This document shows positions 12,770 to 22,466 of a stretch of 64,000 bases of DNA, piece after piece (positions within the stretch are counted from its first letter, which is position 1; each line of letters starts with the position of its first letter). The position numbers were made by a program, and so were the translations under genes. The stretch covers positions 2,108,001 to 2,172,000 of the forward strand of contig JAEOAD010000603.1 in the NCBI GenBank assembly GCA_036365145.1, given 5' to 3'. Under the pieces are notes generated by a model. The model was not told where the DNA came from, searched no databases, and worked only from the letters and a program-made list of their open reading frames with translations. This DNA comes from Orientallactaga sibirica. Lineage: Eukaryota > Chordata > Mammalia > Rodentia > Dipodidae.

Positions 12770-13114
12770 GATAGAATTTGGGGTAAGGCCTCTAGGATTG
12801 ACTACTTGAGGCTGTAGGGAGCCCAAGGTGGCTTGGGGGTCACATGCCTTACAGGTACACATTAAATGTTTGCATTGGCTAGGCGAGAGCTCAGGGTATA
12901 GGGTTCTTAGCTTAGTGGGGGATAGATGGAACCTTTGGTGTAAATGTATAGCTTGTTCTAAAGGTGGCAAGGAGGAGATAGCAATAAACTTGTATATTTG
13001 TGAATTCCCATCAGCAATAAAGCCAGGCAGACCAGTGTGTGAGCGAACATGCTCAATAAGTCTGAAGGTGGATAGCCCATTGTAAAAGGACTTGTTCAAA
13101 GTAAGAGGAGTCAA
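12770..13114 (-). pseudogene. pol: pol remnant: end of RNase H and integrase zinc-binding domain
   Basis: The frame at 12728-13114 (128 codons) begins near the RNase H/integrase boundary (HVRSHTGLPGFIADGN) and continues through the integrase N-terminal zinc finger: an HQRFH (H-x3-H) followed by CKAC (C-x2-C). It then reaches VNPRGLTPNSIWQ, the linker before the catalytic core. Just after that the reading passes into LTR sequence and stops at 12728, so the catalytic core is absent. The motifs are those of class II (betaretrovirus/IAP) pol. A truncated, dead fragment. Confidence 0.85.
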
Positions 13115-13259
13115 TGCCAGATTCCTGGGCCACCTTGTGGATGAGAGCCAGATCAGAAGGGGGGGGTGAGGTACCAGGGTCTGGCTGTTGCATCTGGCCC
13201 TACGTTAATGGAGAAGGCGGCAAAGGGTGGGGAAATGGGGCCTGTCAGTGAACTTGCAG

Positions 13260-13815
13260 CTACCTGGGTGAGTCCAGGATGGAGTGGGCAGAGGTCCTTC
13301 TAAGGGTAAGGAGGGGGAGGGGTGGTTGTGAGTGCAGCTGCCGCAGGTGGCAGTTCAGGTGGTGGTCTTTTATCATTGAAAGGTTGGTCTTCCTCTTCAT
13401 CATTGTAAGAGGGGGCTGGGAGGGCCGAGGTTTTAAGAGCCAATTTTGGTTCCTCCTTACAGCTTTCATTATGGGCAGAAATGACTTCCTCCACGGAGGA
13501 GCCTTTAAGGCTGGCAATTATGGCAAGGAGGATAGGAAAGAATGGGGTGGAGGGTGTGCGCCTTTCGTGATCCTCTCATTTCTTTGTGAGGAAGAGAACC
13601 CGGGACCAAATGGAAATGTCCCAGATGTTCTCCAGACTAATCCATGGGGTTAAAACAAGAGTTTCATCCCTAAGGCCATGGAGGTCCTTTTGTTTCACTT
13701 TTAGGCCACGTTGCAAGAGGAGGGCCTTAAGAGCATGCAATTGAGGTGTCCTCTGATGGGGAGGGAGGTTGCCCATTATGGCATGGTGGTGTTTGGGGAG
13801 GCTAGGCTGTGACAC
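13260..13815 (-). pseudogene. gag: gag remnant: matrix-like N-terminus and proline-rich segment
   Basis: Two offset frames cover it. 13576-13815 encodes a leader plus a matrix-like piece (LKALLLQRGLKVKQKDLHGL followed by an LTPW motif). 13300-13494 encodes an acidic and proline-rich segment ending PPPPYP, which contains a PPPY-type late-domain motif. A frameshift separates them. The same region is recognisable in more decayed form in the other provirus at 34190-35095. Capsid and nucleocapsid code are absent. Confidence 0.72.
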
Positions 13816-13856
13816 CCTGAATCAAGTAGATAACCCAGATCAAAAGTGATAGCCCA

Positions 13857-14067
13857 GGGCTGGAGAGATGGCTTAGGGGTTAAGGCACCTGCATCCTAAG
13901 CCTAAGAACGCTGCTTCCAATCTTCAGCAGTTCCAATCTCCAGGTCCCACGTTTAGCCAGATGCAAAGTGATGCAAGGGCGCAACTCCGCACTTGACCAC
14001 AAAGGGGTGCACACATCTGGATTTTCTTCTCAGCAGCTGAGAGACTGCTGGTGCACCCATCTCTGTC

Positions 14068-14116
<49 letters not shown>

Positions 14117-14124
14117 CTCCAAAA

Positions 14125-14163
<39 letters not shown>

Positions 14164-14166
14164 ATA
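13857..14166 (+). mobile_element. tRNA-derived SINE inside the provirus leader
   Basis: Head GGCTGGAGAGATGGCTTAGG, internal TTCCAATCTCCAGG block, a (CT)n tract at 14082-14111 and a long (AAAT)n tail at about 14121-14166. Flanking TGATAGCCCA at 13847-13856 and 14167-14176 is a perfect 10-bp target-site duplication. The element is inserted antisense to the provirus. Confidence 0.95.
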
Positions 14167-14647
14167 TGATAGCCCAAAGGATAATCATGTAAAACATAAC
14201 ACCTATTGCTTGGCCAGCTGAGACATACAGATAGAATGTTTAGGATCCAAATGTCTTGTGCTTAGTGGAGGACTTCCAAGGGTCATTACTCCACAGCCGT
14301 ATGCCCACACAGTGTCTCTGGGGAAGCTCAGTCAATGGCCTCTCCTTGGATCCGAAATCAGGTAGGTCAGACCCTTATGTGATTTCACGAGGATGAACCA
14401 AGAGTGGAGAGGCCGACATGGGCTTCAGGACCATGCAGCAATGTGTGCCTTCCTGCCAGGGAAAAGGATGAACAAAAGGAAAAGGGGGAAGAGGGGACTG
14501 CCCGCTCACCCTTAGGCTGCTGTCAGCACACAGAATAGCAAGGGGCCTACTCACTGATGGCCAAGAAGGGGGCGTGTTGCCAACACCAAGGGGGCTACTT
14601 ACCAACGATCAAGGAGAGGGCATCTCACCAATGCCGAGGGGGCAGAG

Positions 14648-14661
14648 GGTCCCTGTTCAGA
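14648..14661 (-). other. Primer-binding site, tRNA-Lys-like
   Basis: Immediately downstream of the 5' LTR on the minus strand the sequence reads TCTGAACAGGGACC. Its GAACAGGGAC core matches the known retroviral primer-binding site for tRNA-Lys(UUU). The first bases have decayed. Position right next to the LTR end supports the call. Confidence 0.7.
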
Positions 14662-15707
14662 TGCCCCCCTAGGGCCAGCCCAGTAGGGATGGCAGGGTGA
14701 GAGGCACGAAGTCATGACACAGACTCCCGGAGTTGGGTGGAAGCAGGCAGAGGGCGAGCTGCTGCAAACTCATTTATTCAAGGAAGTGTAGGGGGTTTAA
14801 TGGGTTTGGCTGGCCAATCATTGTATGGGGTAATCCCCTTCTTGTGACCAATGATAGCCGGTCTCTGGGCAGATCATTTCCCAGCAGGTTTCTCATGAGC
14901 ATGGGACTGTAGCTGTTGTCACGCCATGCCTGTGTGGGATGTCACGTCCAAAGAAGCCACTTCCTGGTTTCTTTTCACATGCAGTCTGGCTAGGGCCCAA
15001 CCTGCATTGTGCCATACATATCCTCCTTTTTGTTTTTATTATGGGCAACTCTGGGAGGCATGGTTCTTTGCCAAGCTATTGTTGACCCCAGGCCCCAAGG
15101 GATCATCACATGTGATGATACCTGTCTTAGGTTGCCCCATCTCATGGGGGTCTTACCCATCATTGACTAACTGCCATCCTGGTGAGAAAACCTGAGGGGT
15201 GTGGCTTGGTTTCTTTTAGCATGTGGTCTGACTAGGGCCAGACCTGCATTGTGCCATACATATCCTCCTTTTTGTTTTTATTATTGGCAACCCTGGGAGG
15301 CATGGTTCTTTGCCAAGCCATTATTTACCCCAGGCCCCAAGGGATTGTCACATGTGACTGTGCCTATCTTAGGTTGCCCCCATGTCATGGGGTCTTACCC
15401 GTCATTGACTACCCACCATTCTGGTGAGAAAACCCGAGGGGTGTGGCTGTTGCCTAGGAGGCATGGGAGGGCCAAGTGGTGGTGGCTCTGTGGCATGCAA
15501 ACAGTCCCACTAAGCGAGAATCAACTATAGAACCTGAAAAAGACTGTGTAGGATAGGTTGTTGGGTGACTGTCATGAGCTCACCCTTAGCATCATAATTA
15601 GTAGCATTGAGTGTCCTTAATGGTAGCAGATAAATGCAATCGAAGCCACTTCTTGGTTTCTTTTAGAATGCAGTCTGGCTAGGGTTCGACCTGCATTGTG
15701 CCATACA
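14662..15707 (-). repeat. 5' LTR with expanded, internally repeated U3
   Basis: The part at 14662-15024 aligns with the 384-bp solo LTR at 50622-51005 (R/U5 and U3, ending CCATACA). Beyond it lies another 680 bp before the true provirus edge. The roughly 65-bp U3 terminus (GGTTTCTTTT...CTGCATTGTGCCATACA) appears three times, ending at about 15024, 15260 and 15707. A block of about 235 bp starting TATCCTCCTTTTTGTTTTTA is tandemly repeated at about 15025-15260 and 15261-15490. The terminal copy joins the target-site duplication, so all of it lies inside the insertion. Confidence 0.75.
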
Positions 15708-17839
15708 ACTCAGCAAGGGAATAACTGGATCTGTTGGTAGCTCTATAGTCATCCTTTTCAGGAGTCTCCATATAGCTTTCCATAATGGTTGAACCATTTT
15801 ACATTCCCACCAGCAGTGAAAGCTTGTTCCTATTTCTTCACAGCCTTGCCAGCATTTGTTTTCATTGTTTGTTTGTTTGTTTGTTTTTAATGTTAGTCAT
15901 CCTTTCTGGGGTAAGGTGGAATCTCATAGTTGTTTTAATTTGCATTTCCTGGATGATTAAGGATGTTGAACATTTTCTTAAATGTGTGTTTGCTATTTGT
16001 ATTTCTTCCTCTGAGAACTTCCTGTGCAGTTCTCTGCCCCATTTTCTGAGTGGGTTGTTTGATGATTTATTGTTTAGGCTTTGGAGTTCTTTGTAGATTC
16101 CAGAAACTAGGCCCCTGTCAGTTGTATAGCTGGTGAAAATTTTCTCCCATTCTGTGGGTAATCTGCTGGCTTTGGTTATAGTACATCTGTCAGTGAAAAA
16201 GCTTTTCAGCTTCATGAGATCTCAATGGTTGATTGATTGTTTAATTTCCTGAGCTGCTGGGGTTTTGTTCAGGAAGTCTTTTTCCACTCCTATGTCATGG
16301 AAGGTTCCTCCTATTTTTTCTTCCAGTAGTAGCAGAGTTTCTGGTTTTCTATTAAGGTCTTTGATCCATCTGGACTTGATTTTTGTGCATGGTGAGATGT
16401 GTGGATCAAGTTTCATTTTTCTACATATGGTTGTCCAGTTTGTCCAGCACCATTTGTTCAAGATGCTGTCTTTTTTCCATTATGAATTGGTAGGGCCTTT
16501 GTCAAATATCAAGTAGCTGTAGCTGTCACGTGACCCAAAGTAAGGGTCTTCTATTCTGAGACAGTTCTGAGATTTTGAGATAGTTTTTTCTATGTCAGTG
16601 AAGAAAGAAGTTGGGATTTTTATCAGCATTGCATTGAATCTATATAGTGCTTTTGATAAGATTGCCATTTTCAAATTGTTAATTCTACCTATCCAGGAGC
16701 ATGGGAGGTCTTTCCATTTTTGTAGGACCTCCTCAATTTCTTTCTAGAGTACTTTTAGGTTTTCATTGTATTGGTCTTTCACTTCCTTGGTTAATGTTAT
16801 TCCAAAGTATTTTATTTCCTTTGTTGCTATTTAAAATGGGACAATGTTAGTTATTTCTTTTTCTGTATCTTTATCTTTTGCGTACAGAAAGGCCTCTGTC
16901 TGATGTGTATTCAGCAAAACATTTCTCCCATTCTGTGGGTAATCTATTGGTGCTGCTTATTGTATGTTTGTCTGTGAAAAGCTTTTTCAGCTTCATGAGA
17001 TCCCACTGTCTGATACTGGGGTTTTGTTCAGGAAGTCTTTTCCTACTCCTATATCATGGAAAGCTCCTCCTATTTTTTCTTCCAGCAGTAGCACTGTTTC
17101 TGGTCTTATATTAAGGTCTTTGATCCATTTGGACTTAATTTTTGTGCACGGTGAGATGTGTAGGTAAAGTTTCATTTTCCTGAATATGGTTTTCCTGTTT
17201 GTCCAGCACCATTTGTTGAAGATGCTGTCTTTGTTCAAGTCTACATTCTTTGGGCCTTTGTCAAATATGAAGTAGCTGTAGTTCTTTATCCAAAGTCTGT
17301 GTCCTCGATTCTGTTCCACTGGTCTATAATCATGGTTTTATGCCAGTACCATGTTAATTTAATTACCAGAGGTGTTTCTTTTGCTGAGGATATGCTTGGA
17401 TATCCGAGGCCTTCTGCCATTCCATATGAATTTTGGGATTTTTTTTTTATCTGTATGAAGAAAGATGTTGGGATTTTTATTGGTGTTGTATTAAATCTAC
17501 ATATTGCTTTGGTAAGATTGCCATTTTCACAATGTTAATTCTGCCTATCCAGAACCATGGGAATGGGAGGTATATTTTCTCAAGTCCTCCTCAATTTCTT
17601 TCTTTAGTGTTTTTATATTTTCATTGTAAAGGTCTTACACCTCCTTGGTTAATGTTATTCCAAGGTATTTTTTATGCTGTTAAAAATGGGACAATATCAC
17701 TTATTTTTTTTCTCTGTATATTTGTCTTTTGCATATAGAAAGGCTACTGATTTTTGTACATTGATTTTGTATCCTGCTACTTTACTGACAGAGTTAATCA
17801 ACTTTAAGAGTTTTGAAGTGGAGGATCTTGGGTCAATTA

Positions 17840-18491
17840 GGTATAGAATCATGTCATCTACAAATAAGGCTAACTTAATTTCTTCCTTTTCAATTTATAT
17901 CCCTTTTATTTATTTTTCCTGTTTTATTGCTTGAGCTAGTACTTCCAGTACTATGTTGAAAAGCAGAGGTGAGAGTGGACACCCCCGTCTTGTTCCTGAT
18001 CTCAATGAGAATTGCTTCAATATCTCCCCATTAAGTGTTCTTTGGGCTTTAGGCTCATTATATATAGCCTTTATTATGTTGAGATATAGACCTTCCATGC
18101 CTATTCTCTCCAATGTTTTGATCATGAAGTGATGTTGCATTATATCAAAGGCCTTTTCTGAATCTATCAAAATAATGATGTGGTTTTTGTGTTTAAGCTT
18201 GTTTATGTGCTGTATTACATTGACATATTTTCATATGTTGAACAAACCCTGCATTCCTGGGATGAAACCTACTTGGTCCAGGTGCTTTTGATGTGCTGTT
18301 GTGAGGATTTTGTTCAGGACCTTTGCATCTAGGTCCATCAGGGAAATAGGCCTGTAGTTTCCTTTTCTTGTGGCATCTCTGCCTGATTTTGGTATTAGGG
18401 TGATACTAGCTTCATAGAAGGAGTTAGGGAGCTTTCCCTGTTCTCCAATTGTGTGGCACAATTTGAGAAAGATTGATTTCAGTTTTTCCAT
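17840..18491 (-). pseudogene. L1 ORF2 reverse transcriptase remnant (left copy)
   Basis: Two frames carry RT motifs. 18231-18491 holds the fingers ([27 protein letters not shown]). 17910-18170 holds the palm: DSEKAFD with the first catalytic Asp, then [19 protein letters not shown]. The second catalytic motif, near 17850-17872, reads FVDD where L1 normally has FADD. A gap with frameshift lies between the two frames, and a stop ends the palm frame before the FVDD motif, so no functional polymerase can be made. Confidence 0.85.
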
Positions 18492-19192
18492 GAAGGTTTG
18501 ATAGAATTCTGCTGAGAAGTCATCTGGTCCTGGACTCTTCTTTTAGGCAGATTTTTGATTACTCTTTCAATCTCTATGGTTGTGATGAGTTTGTTCAGGA
18601 GATTAATATGCTTTAAGTTTAACTTTGGTAGGTGGTATGTGTCCAGGAATTTATCCATTTCCTAAATATTATCCACCTTTGTGGAGTAGAGGTTTTTGAA
18701 GTAAGTCTTGATGATTCTCCCAATTTCATTTCTGTCTGCTGTGATCTCTCCTTTTTCATTTCTATTTTTGTTAATTTGAGTTGTCTCTTTTTTTCCACTT
18801 GTTAAAAGTGGCTAGGGGTTTATCAATCTCGTTTATTTTTTCAAAGAACCAGCTCTTTGTTTCATCAAATTTTAAAATTGTTTTCTTAGTTTCCAATTCA
18901 TTAATTTCTGCTCTGATCTTAATTATTTCTTTCCATCTGGAGCTTTTTGGGTTGGATACTTCTTGTTTTTCCAATGCCTTTAGGGGGATGGTTAGGTTAT
19001 TGATTTGGGATCTCTCAGTCTTTGTTATGAGGGCATTTAGTGCAATGAATTTTCCCCTGAGTACTGCCTTCATTGTGTCCCATGAGTTTTGGTTTGTTGT
19101 GTTCTCATTGTCATTCATTTCTAGAAATTTTTTAATTCCATTTTTATTTCATCCACTACCAATTTATTGTATAAGAGTGTGTTGTTCAGTTT

Positions 19193-20125
19193 TCAGGAGC
19201 TGTTTGGGTTCCTGGCATATCTTTTGTTGTTAATTTCTAGCAATAAAGCATTATGATCTGATATCATGCAGGAAATTGTGTTGATCCTCCTAAATATTTG
19301 GAGGCTGGCTTTATGACCCAGTATATGATCTATTTTAGAGAAAGTTCCATGTGCTGCTGAGAAGAATGTGTAATCTGTGGAATTTGGGTAGAATGTTCTA
19401 TAAATGTCTGTTAGGTCTAATTGATCTATGGTGTTGTTGAGCTCTCTTACTTCCTTGTTAATTTTCTGTTTGGATGATCTGTCTATTGCTGATAGTGAAG
19501 TATTGAAGTCCTCAACTATGATGGTGTTGGTGGTTATTTCTGTTTTATTGTCAAGTAGATTTTGTTTTATGAATTGTGGTGCACCTGTGTTTGGCGCATA
19601 AAGATTGATGATTGTGATATCCTCTTGTTGGATTGGTCCCTTAATAGGTAAGAAGTAGCCTTCTTTGTCTTTTTTGAGTACTTCGGATTTGAAGTCTATT
19701 TTATCTGATATAAGTATAGCTATGCCTGCTTGTTTCTTATTTGTGTTTGCTTGGAATGTCATTTTCCACCCTTTTACCCTGAAGAGGTATCTGTCTTTAG
19801 TGGTGAGGTGGGTTTTTTGAAGACAGCAGATTGAGGGGTCTAGTTTTATGATCCACCCTATTATCTTATGTCTCTTGATGGGTGAATTAAGGCCATTAAT
19901 ATTCAGAGATATGAATGTGAGGTTTGATTTAATACCTGCCATATTGTGGTGGATTATGTGGTTTGGTGTTTTTTGTGGTTTTTTTTTCTTCTTCTCCTTC
20001 TTCTCCTTCCTCCTCCTCCTCTTCTTCTTCTTCTTCTTCTTCTTCTTCTTCTTCTTCTTCTTCTTCTTCTTCTTCTTCTTCTTGTTAATGTGGACTGCTT
20101 CTTGGGAGCTCTTGATATTGGCCAT
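19193..20125 (-). pseudogene. L1 ORF2 endonuclease frame with lysine-rich N-terminal extension (left copy)
   Basis: 310 open codons. It begins at an ATG 41 bases inside the end of ORF1 (MANIKSSQEAVHIN), then has about 35 basic residues coded by the AAG microsatellite, then PQKTPNHIIHHNMAG leading into the apurinic/apyrimidinic-type endonuclease. Recognisable: LNINGLNSP (catalytic Asn), EDFNT (Asp and Asn of the active site), KIDHILG, and ISDHNAL (His). The conserved QETH motif reads QKTH, so the metal-binding Glu is replaced by Lys. The domain ends near the window of RYARNPN, where the frame stops at 19193. The extension may or may not be translated. Confidence 0.85.
19989..20083. repeat. (CTT/AAG)n microsatellite between ORF1 and ORF2 (left copy)
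   Basis: Mixed TTC/TCC triplets give way to a pure CTT run of about 22 units. It lies exactly at the ORF1/ORF2 border of L1 F and keeps the ORF2 frame open because the unit is three bases. The right copy at 26117-26257 has a different composition. Confidence 0.95.
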
Positions 20126-21238
20126 TTAATTCTTCTGTGTGGAGAATTCCCTGAAGCTCTCTCTGTAGGTTTGGCTTTGTGTTCATATAGTTGAAAAGAT
20201 GAGTTTTATTGTGGAAAGTTTTTCTTTTACCATCTATTGTGAGGGATATTTTTGCTGGGTAGAGTAGTTGGGGTTGGAAGCCATAAGTTCTTAGAGTTTG
20301 CACTGTTCCATTCCAGGTTTTTCTGCCTTTTATGGTTTCCATTGAGAAGTCTGAGGTAATTCTGATGGGGCTTCCTTTATACGTAATGTGTTGTTTCTCC
20401 CTAGGTGCTTTTAGGACTTTCTCTTTGTGATTGATGTTTAGAGTCTTAATGATAATGTGCCTTGGAGAATTTCTCCTTTGGTCAAGTCTATTTGGAGTTC
20501 TGCTAGCTTCTTGTAACTTGATGGGACTTTCTTTGGAGAGAGTGGGAAATTTTCTTCAATTATTTTGTTGAATAAGTTTTCCATTCCTTTGGTCTGTGTT
20601 TATTCCCCCTCTGGCATACCCCTGATCCTAATGTTTGGACACTTAAGAGTATCCCACATTTCCCTCATGTTCTGTTCACAGAAATTTTTGAACTTGTTGA
20701 AATTATTGGACTCACAAACTGTTTCTTCTGTGTTGTCTTCCAGTTCTGAGTTTCTATCCTCCACTTGGCTGACTCTATTCTTTAGAGCTTCTATAGAGTT
20801 TTGGGCTTGTCCAATTTGGTTCATATTTTCTACTGCTTTTGAATGTATAGTTTTCATCCCTCTGTTGAGTTCCCTTTTCATGTCATTTTCTGATTTTCTT
20901 CATGCTTCTTGGAGTTCATCCTTGCAGTTTTTTATGTCTTCATTGAACTTAGGTAGCTATTGAGGACCTCTTTATTTTGCTCTCCTTCATATCATTTAAC
21001 TGTCTTTGGAACCCTTCCTGGTTCTTTTCTATTAGGTCTAATCTAGCAAGGATAATGTTCACACAATTATTGGCTCTTTATTGAGTTTCTGAAAGTTTGC
21101 TATTTACTTGGCCAGGGTTGCATAGCTTGTCTCTTCATGTTGGGGTTCTGATCCTATTGTCTCTTCTATGATTTGATTAGAGACATCCATTGTGGGACTG
21201 GACAGTCTACCTGAATTTACTTGTATCTGATTTTTCAT
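20085..21238 (-). pseudogene. L1 ORF1 remnant (left copy)
   Basis: ORF1 encodes the L1 RNA-binding trimeric protein. The start is the ATG at 21238 (MKNQIQVNSG in frame, matched by L1 E at 53432). A coiled-coil segment and the NIRIRGMPEGE RRM entry lie at 20600-20881. The C-terminal domain lies at 20085-20342 (YPAKISLTIDGKRKTF...). Frames between these are shifted or stopped, so it is not intact. The stop lies 41 bases after the ATG of the ORF2-side frame. Confidence 0.85.
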
Positions 21239-21435
21239 GCTATTCCTTTTTTTACTGTGGTCTGCTCATCACAATGGTTCAGAAAGCCTATGGTGTAAAA
21301 TGCTACCCTGCTGCCCTGGGATGGGCTGGAGTCCAGTGGTGAGTGTCAGGGTGATGACCCCTGGATTTCCAAAAGGCTGGGGTGGAGGACACTGGCCTTC
21401 TGGCCTGGGTTCCCTATTGAAGGTGACTAACTGTC

Positions 21436-22466
21436 TGGAGGAGCTAACTGTCTGTGGACTGACTTGCTTCCAGATTCCATCCATGTCTCTCCATGTTCCA
21501 TCCCAACAAAATATGGTGTCTTCAGCAATAGGGTCTTACCATTAAACTTTGGTGTGTCATCAAGTACTCTGACAGAAATCTGTCTTCTTTTAGGAAAACT
21601 TGTAGGTCTCACTGATCAACAGCTCATTGTGGATGTTAACCACATGCTGGTACTTGGAGTTACAGGTCAGTGCCAGGGGAATAGAAGGAAGAAATATATA
21701 GGTAATATGAAAAGGAAAAAGACAGTGAAAGAAAAAAGAGAAAGAGTAGGGAGTGAGAGAGAAACAGGAGAAGATTAAGGTTAGTCTTCATCATACCCTC
21801 TCCAGGCCCCTGTGATTCAGTTGTTCTCTGTAAGCACATGAATGAAGGCTCAACCTTTTAGTATGTCTTTCAGGATAAAGTGTTTTATGGTACCATTTCC
21901 ATTTGAGTCCAGTTTTGCCCCTCCCCCCCACTCTTACCCTCCCCTCCTGCCACACCATCCTCATTGTCCAGCTCTGGGGGTGTTTATTAAGTGTGTCAGC
22001 ATCTCAGACAAATTCAGGTAATGAGGCACAGATGAGTGAGGCCATGCTATGCTTATTCTGTGATTAGGGTGAGTTCACTGAGAATGATCTGTTCCAGGTT
22101 TAACCATTTTTCTTCAAATTGCTTAGTATCATTTTTCCTTACTGCTGTGTAGCATTCCATTATGTAGATATGCCACATCTTAGTTATACATTCGTTTAAT
22201 GATGGATATCTTTGTTGATTCCAGCTCTTAGCTATTATGAATTGAGCAGCTATAAACATAGTTGAGTAAATATCTCTGAACTGAGGCTTGGAGTTTTTAG
22301 GGTAAAAACAGTAAGGGAATAACTGGGTTGGTACCTCTATAGTCATCCTTTTTAGGAGTCTCCAGATTGCTTTCCATACTGGTTGTACCACCTTACATTC
22401 CCACCAACAGTGAATGAGGTTCCTATTTTCTCCACAAACTCACCAGTCTTTGTTGTCATTAGATAT
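21436..22466 (-). mobile_element. L1 3' fragment (copy of the end of L1 D)
   Basis: Contains partial 3'UTR (21436-22050) and the ORF2 C-terminal end (frame 22053-22391, with FIAAQFIIAKSWNQQ and WYIYIME-like motifs). Collinear with 27609-28640. Abruptly joined at about 22466 to an ORF2 segment of L1 C, which is the duplication junction. Confidence 0.85.

Larger units (their letters stand above)
12593..15707 (-). mobile_element. Defective betaretrovirus-like (ERVK) provirus inserted in L1 C
   Basis: The edges are set by the LTR termini TGTTGGGG (12593) and CCATACA (15707), and by a decayed 6-bp target-site duplication GCCCAG (12587-12592) and ACTCAG (15708-15713); the uninterrupted L1 word is visible in related copies. 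Read on the minus strand the order is 5' LTR, PBS, leader with a SINE, gag remnant, integrase N-terminal remnant, then a 3' LTR piece. Most of gag, all of pro, RT, the integrase core and env are missing. The same LTR family occurs as a solo LTR at 50622-51005. Confidence 0.9.
10828..16874 (-). mobile_element. L1 C: 3'UTR and ORF2, split by a provirus, fused to L1 F
   Basis: The 3' end is at about 10828, the 3'UTR runs to about 12300, and ORF2 C-terminal code follows to 12592. The provirus 12593-15707 interrupts it, and the ORF2 text resumes exactly at 15708-15713. ORF2 continues to 16874, with a frame at 15862-16215 covering the pre-C-terminal region and further broken frames. At 16874/16875 it stops in mid ORF2 and jumps to an earlier part of the C-terminal region of another L1 copy. 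The join shares the short word AGAAAGGC, suggesting microhomology. The portion from 16369 onward is inside the tandem duplication. Confidence 0.82.
16875..21435 (-). mobile_element. L1 F, left copy: ORF2, ORF1 and a short 5'UTR
   Basis: Read on the minus strand: 5'UTR remnant with one monomer (about 21435-21240), ORF1 (21238-20085), inter-ORF microsatellite (20083-19989), then the ORF2 endonuclease, RT and part of the C-terminal region (to 16875). The 3' end and 3'UTR are missing because it is fused to L1 C. The 5' end is fused to the 3'UTR of the next L1 near 21435. Frames are broken by stops and frameshifts. Confidence 0.85.

Noticed and set aside
19848..20194. Plus-strand frames with long Phe or Leu runs, also at 25984-26369
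   Set aside because: They are the other strand of the (CTT/AAG)n and hexamer microsatellites; composition alone explains them.
20565..20963. 132-codon frame antisense to L1 ORF1, also at 26740-27138
   Set aside because: Shadow of the ORF1 coiled-coil and RRM code on the opposite strand; present in both duplicated units only because the unit is duplicated.
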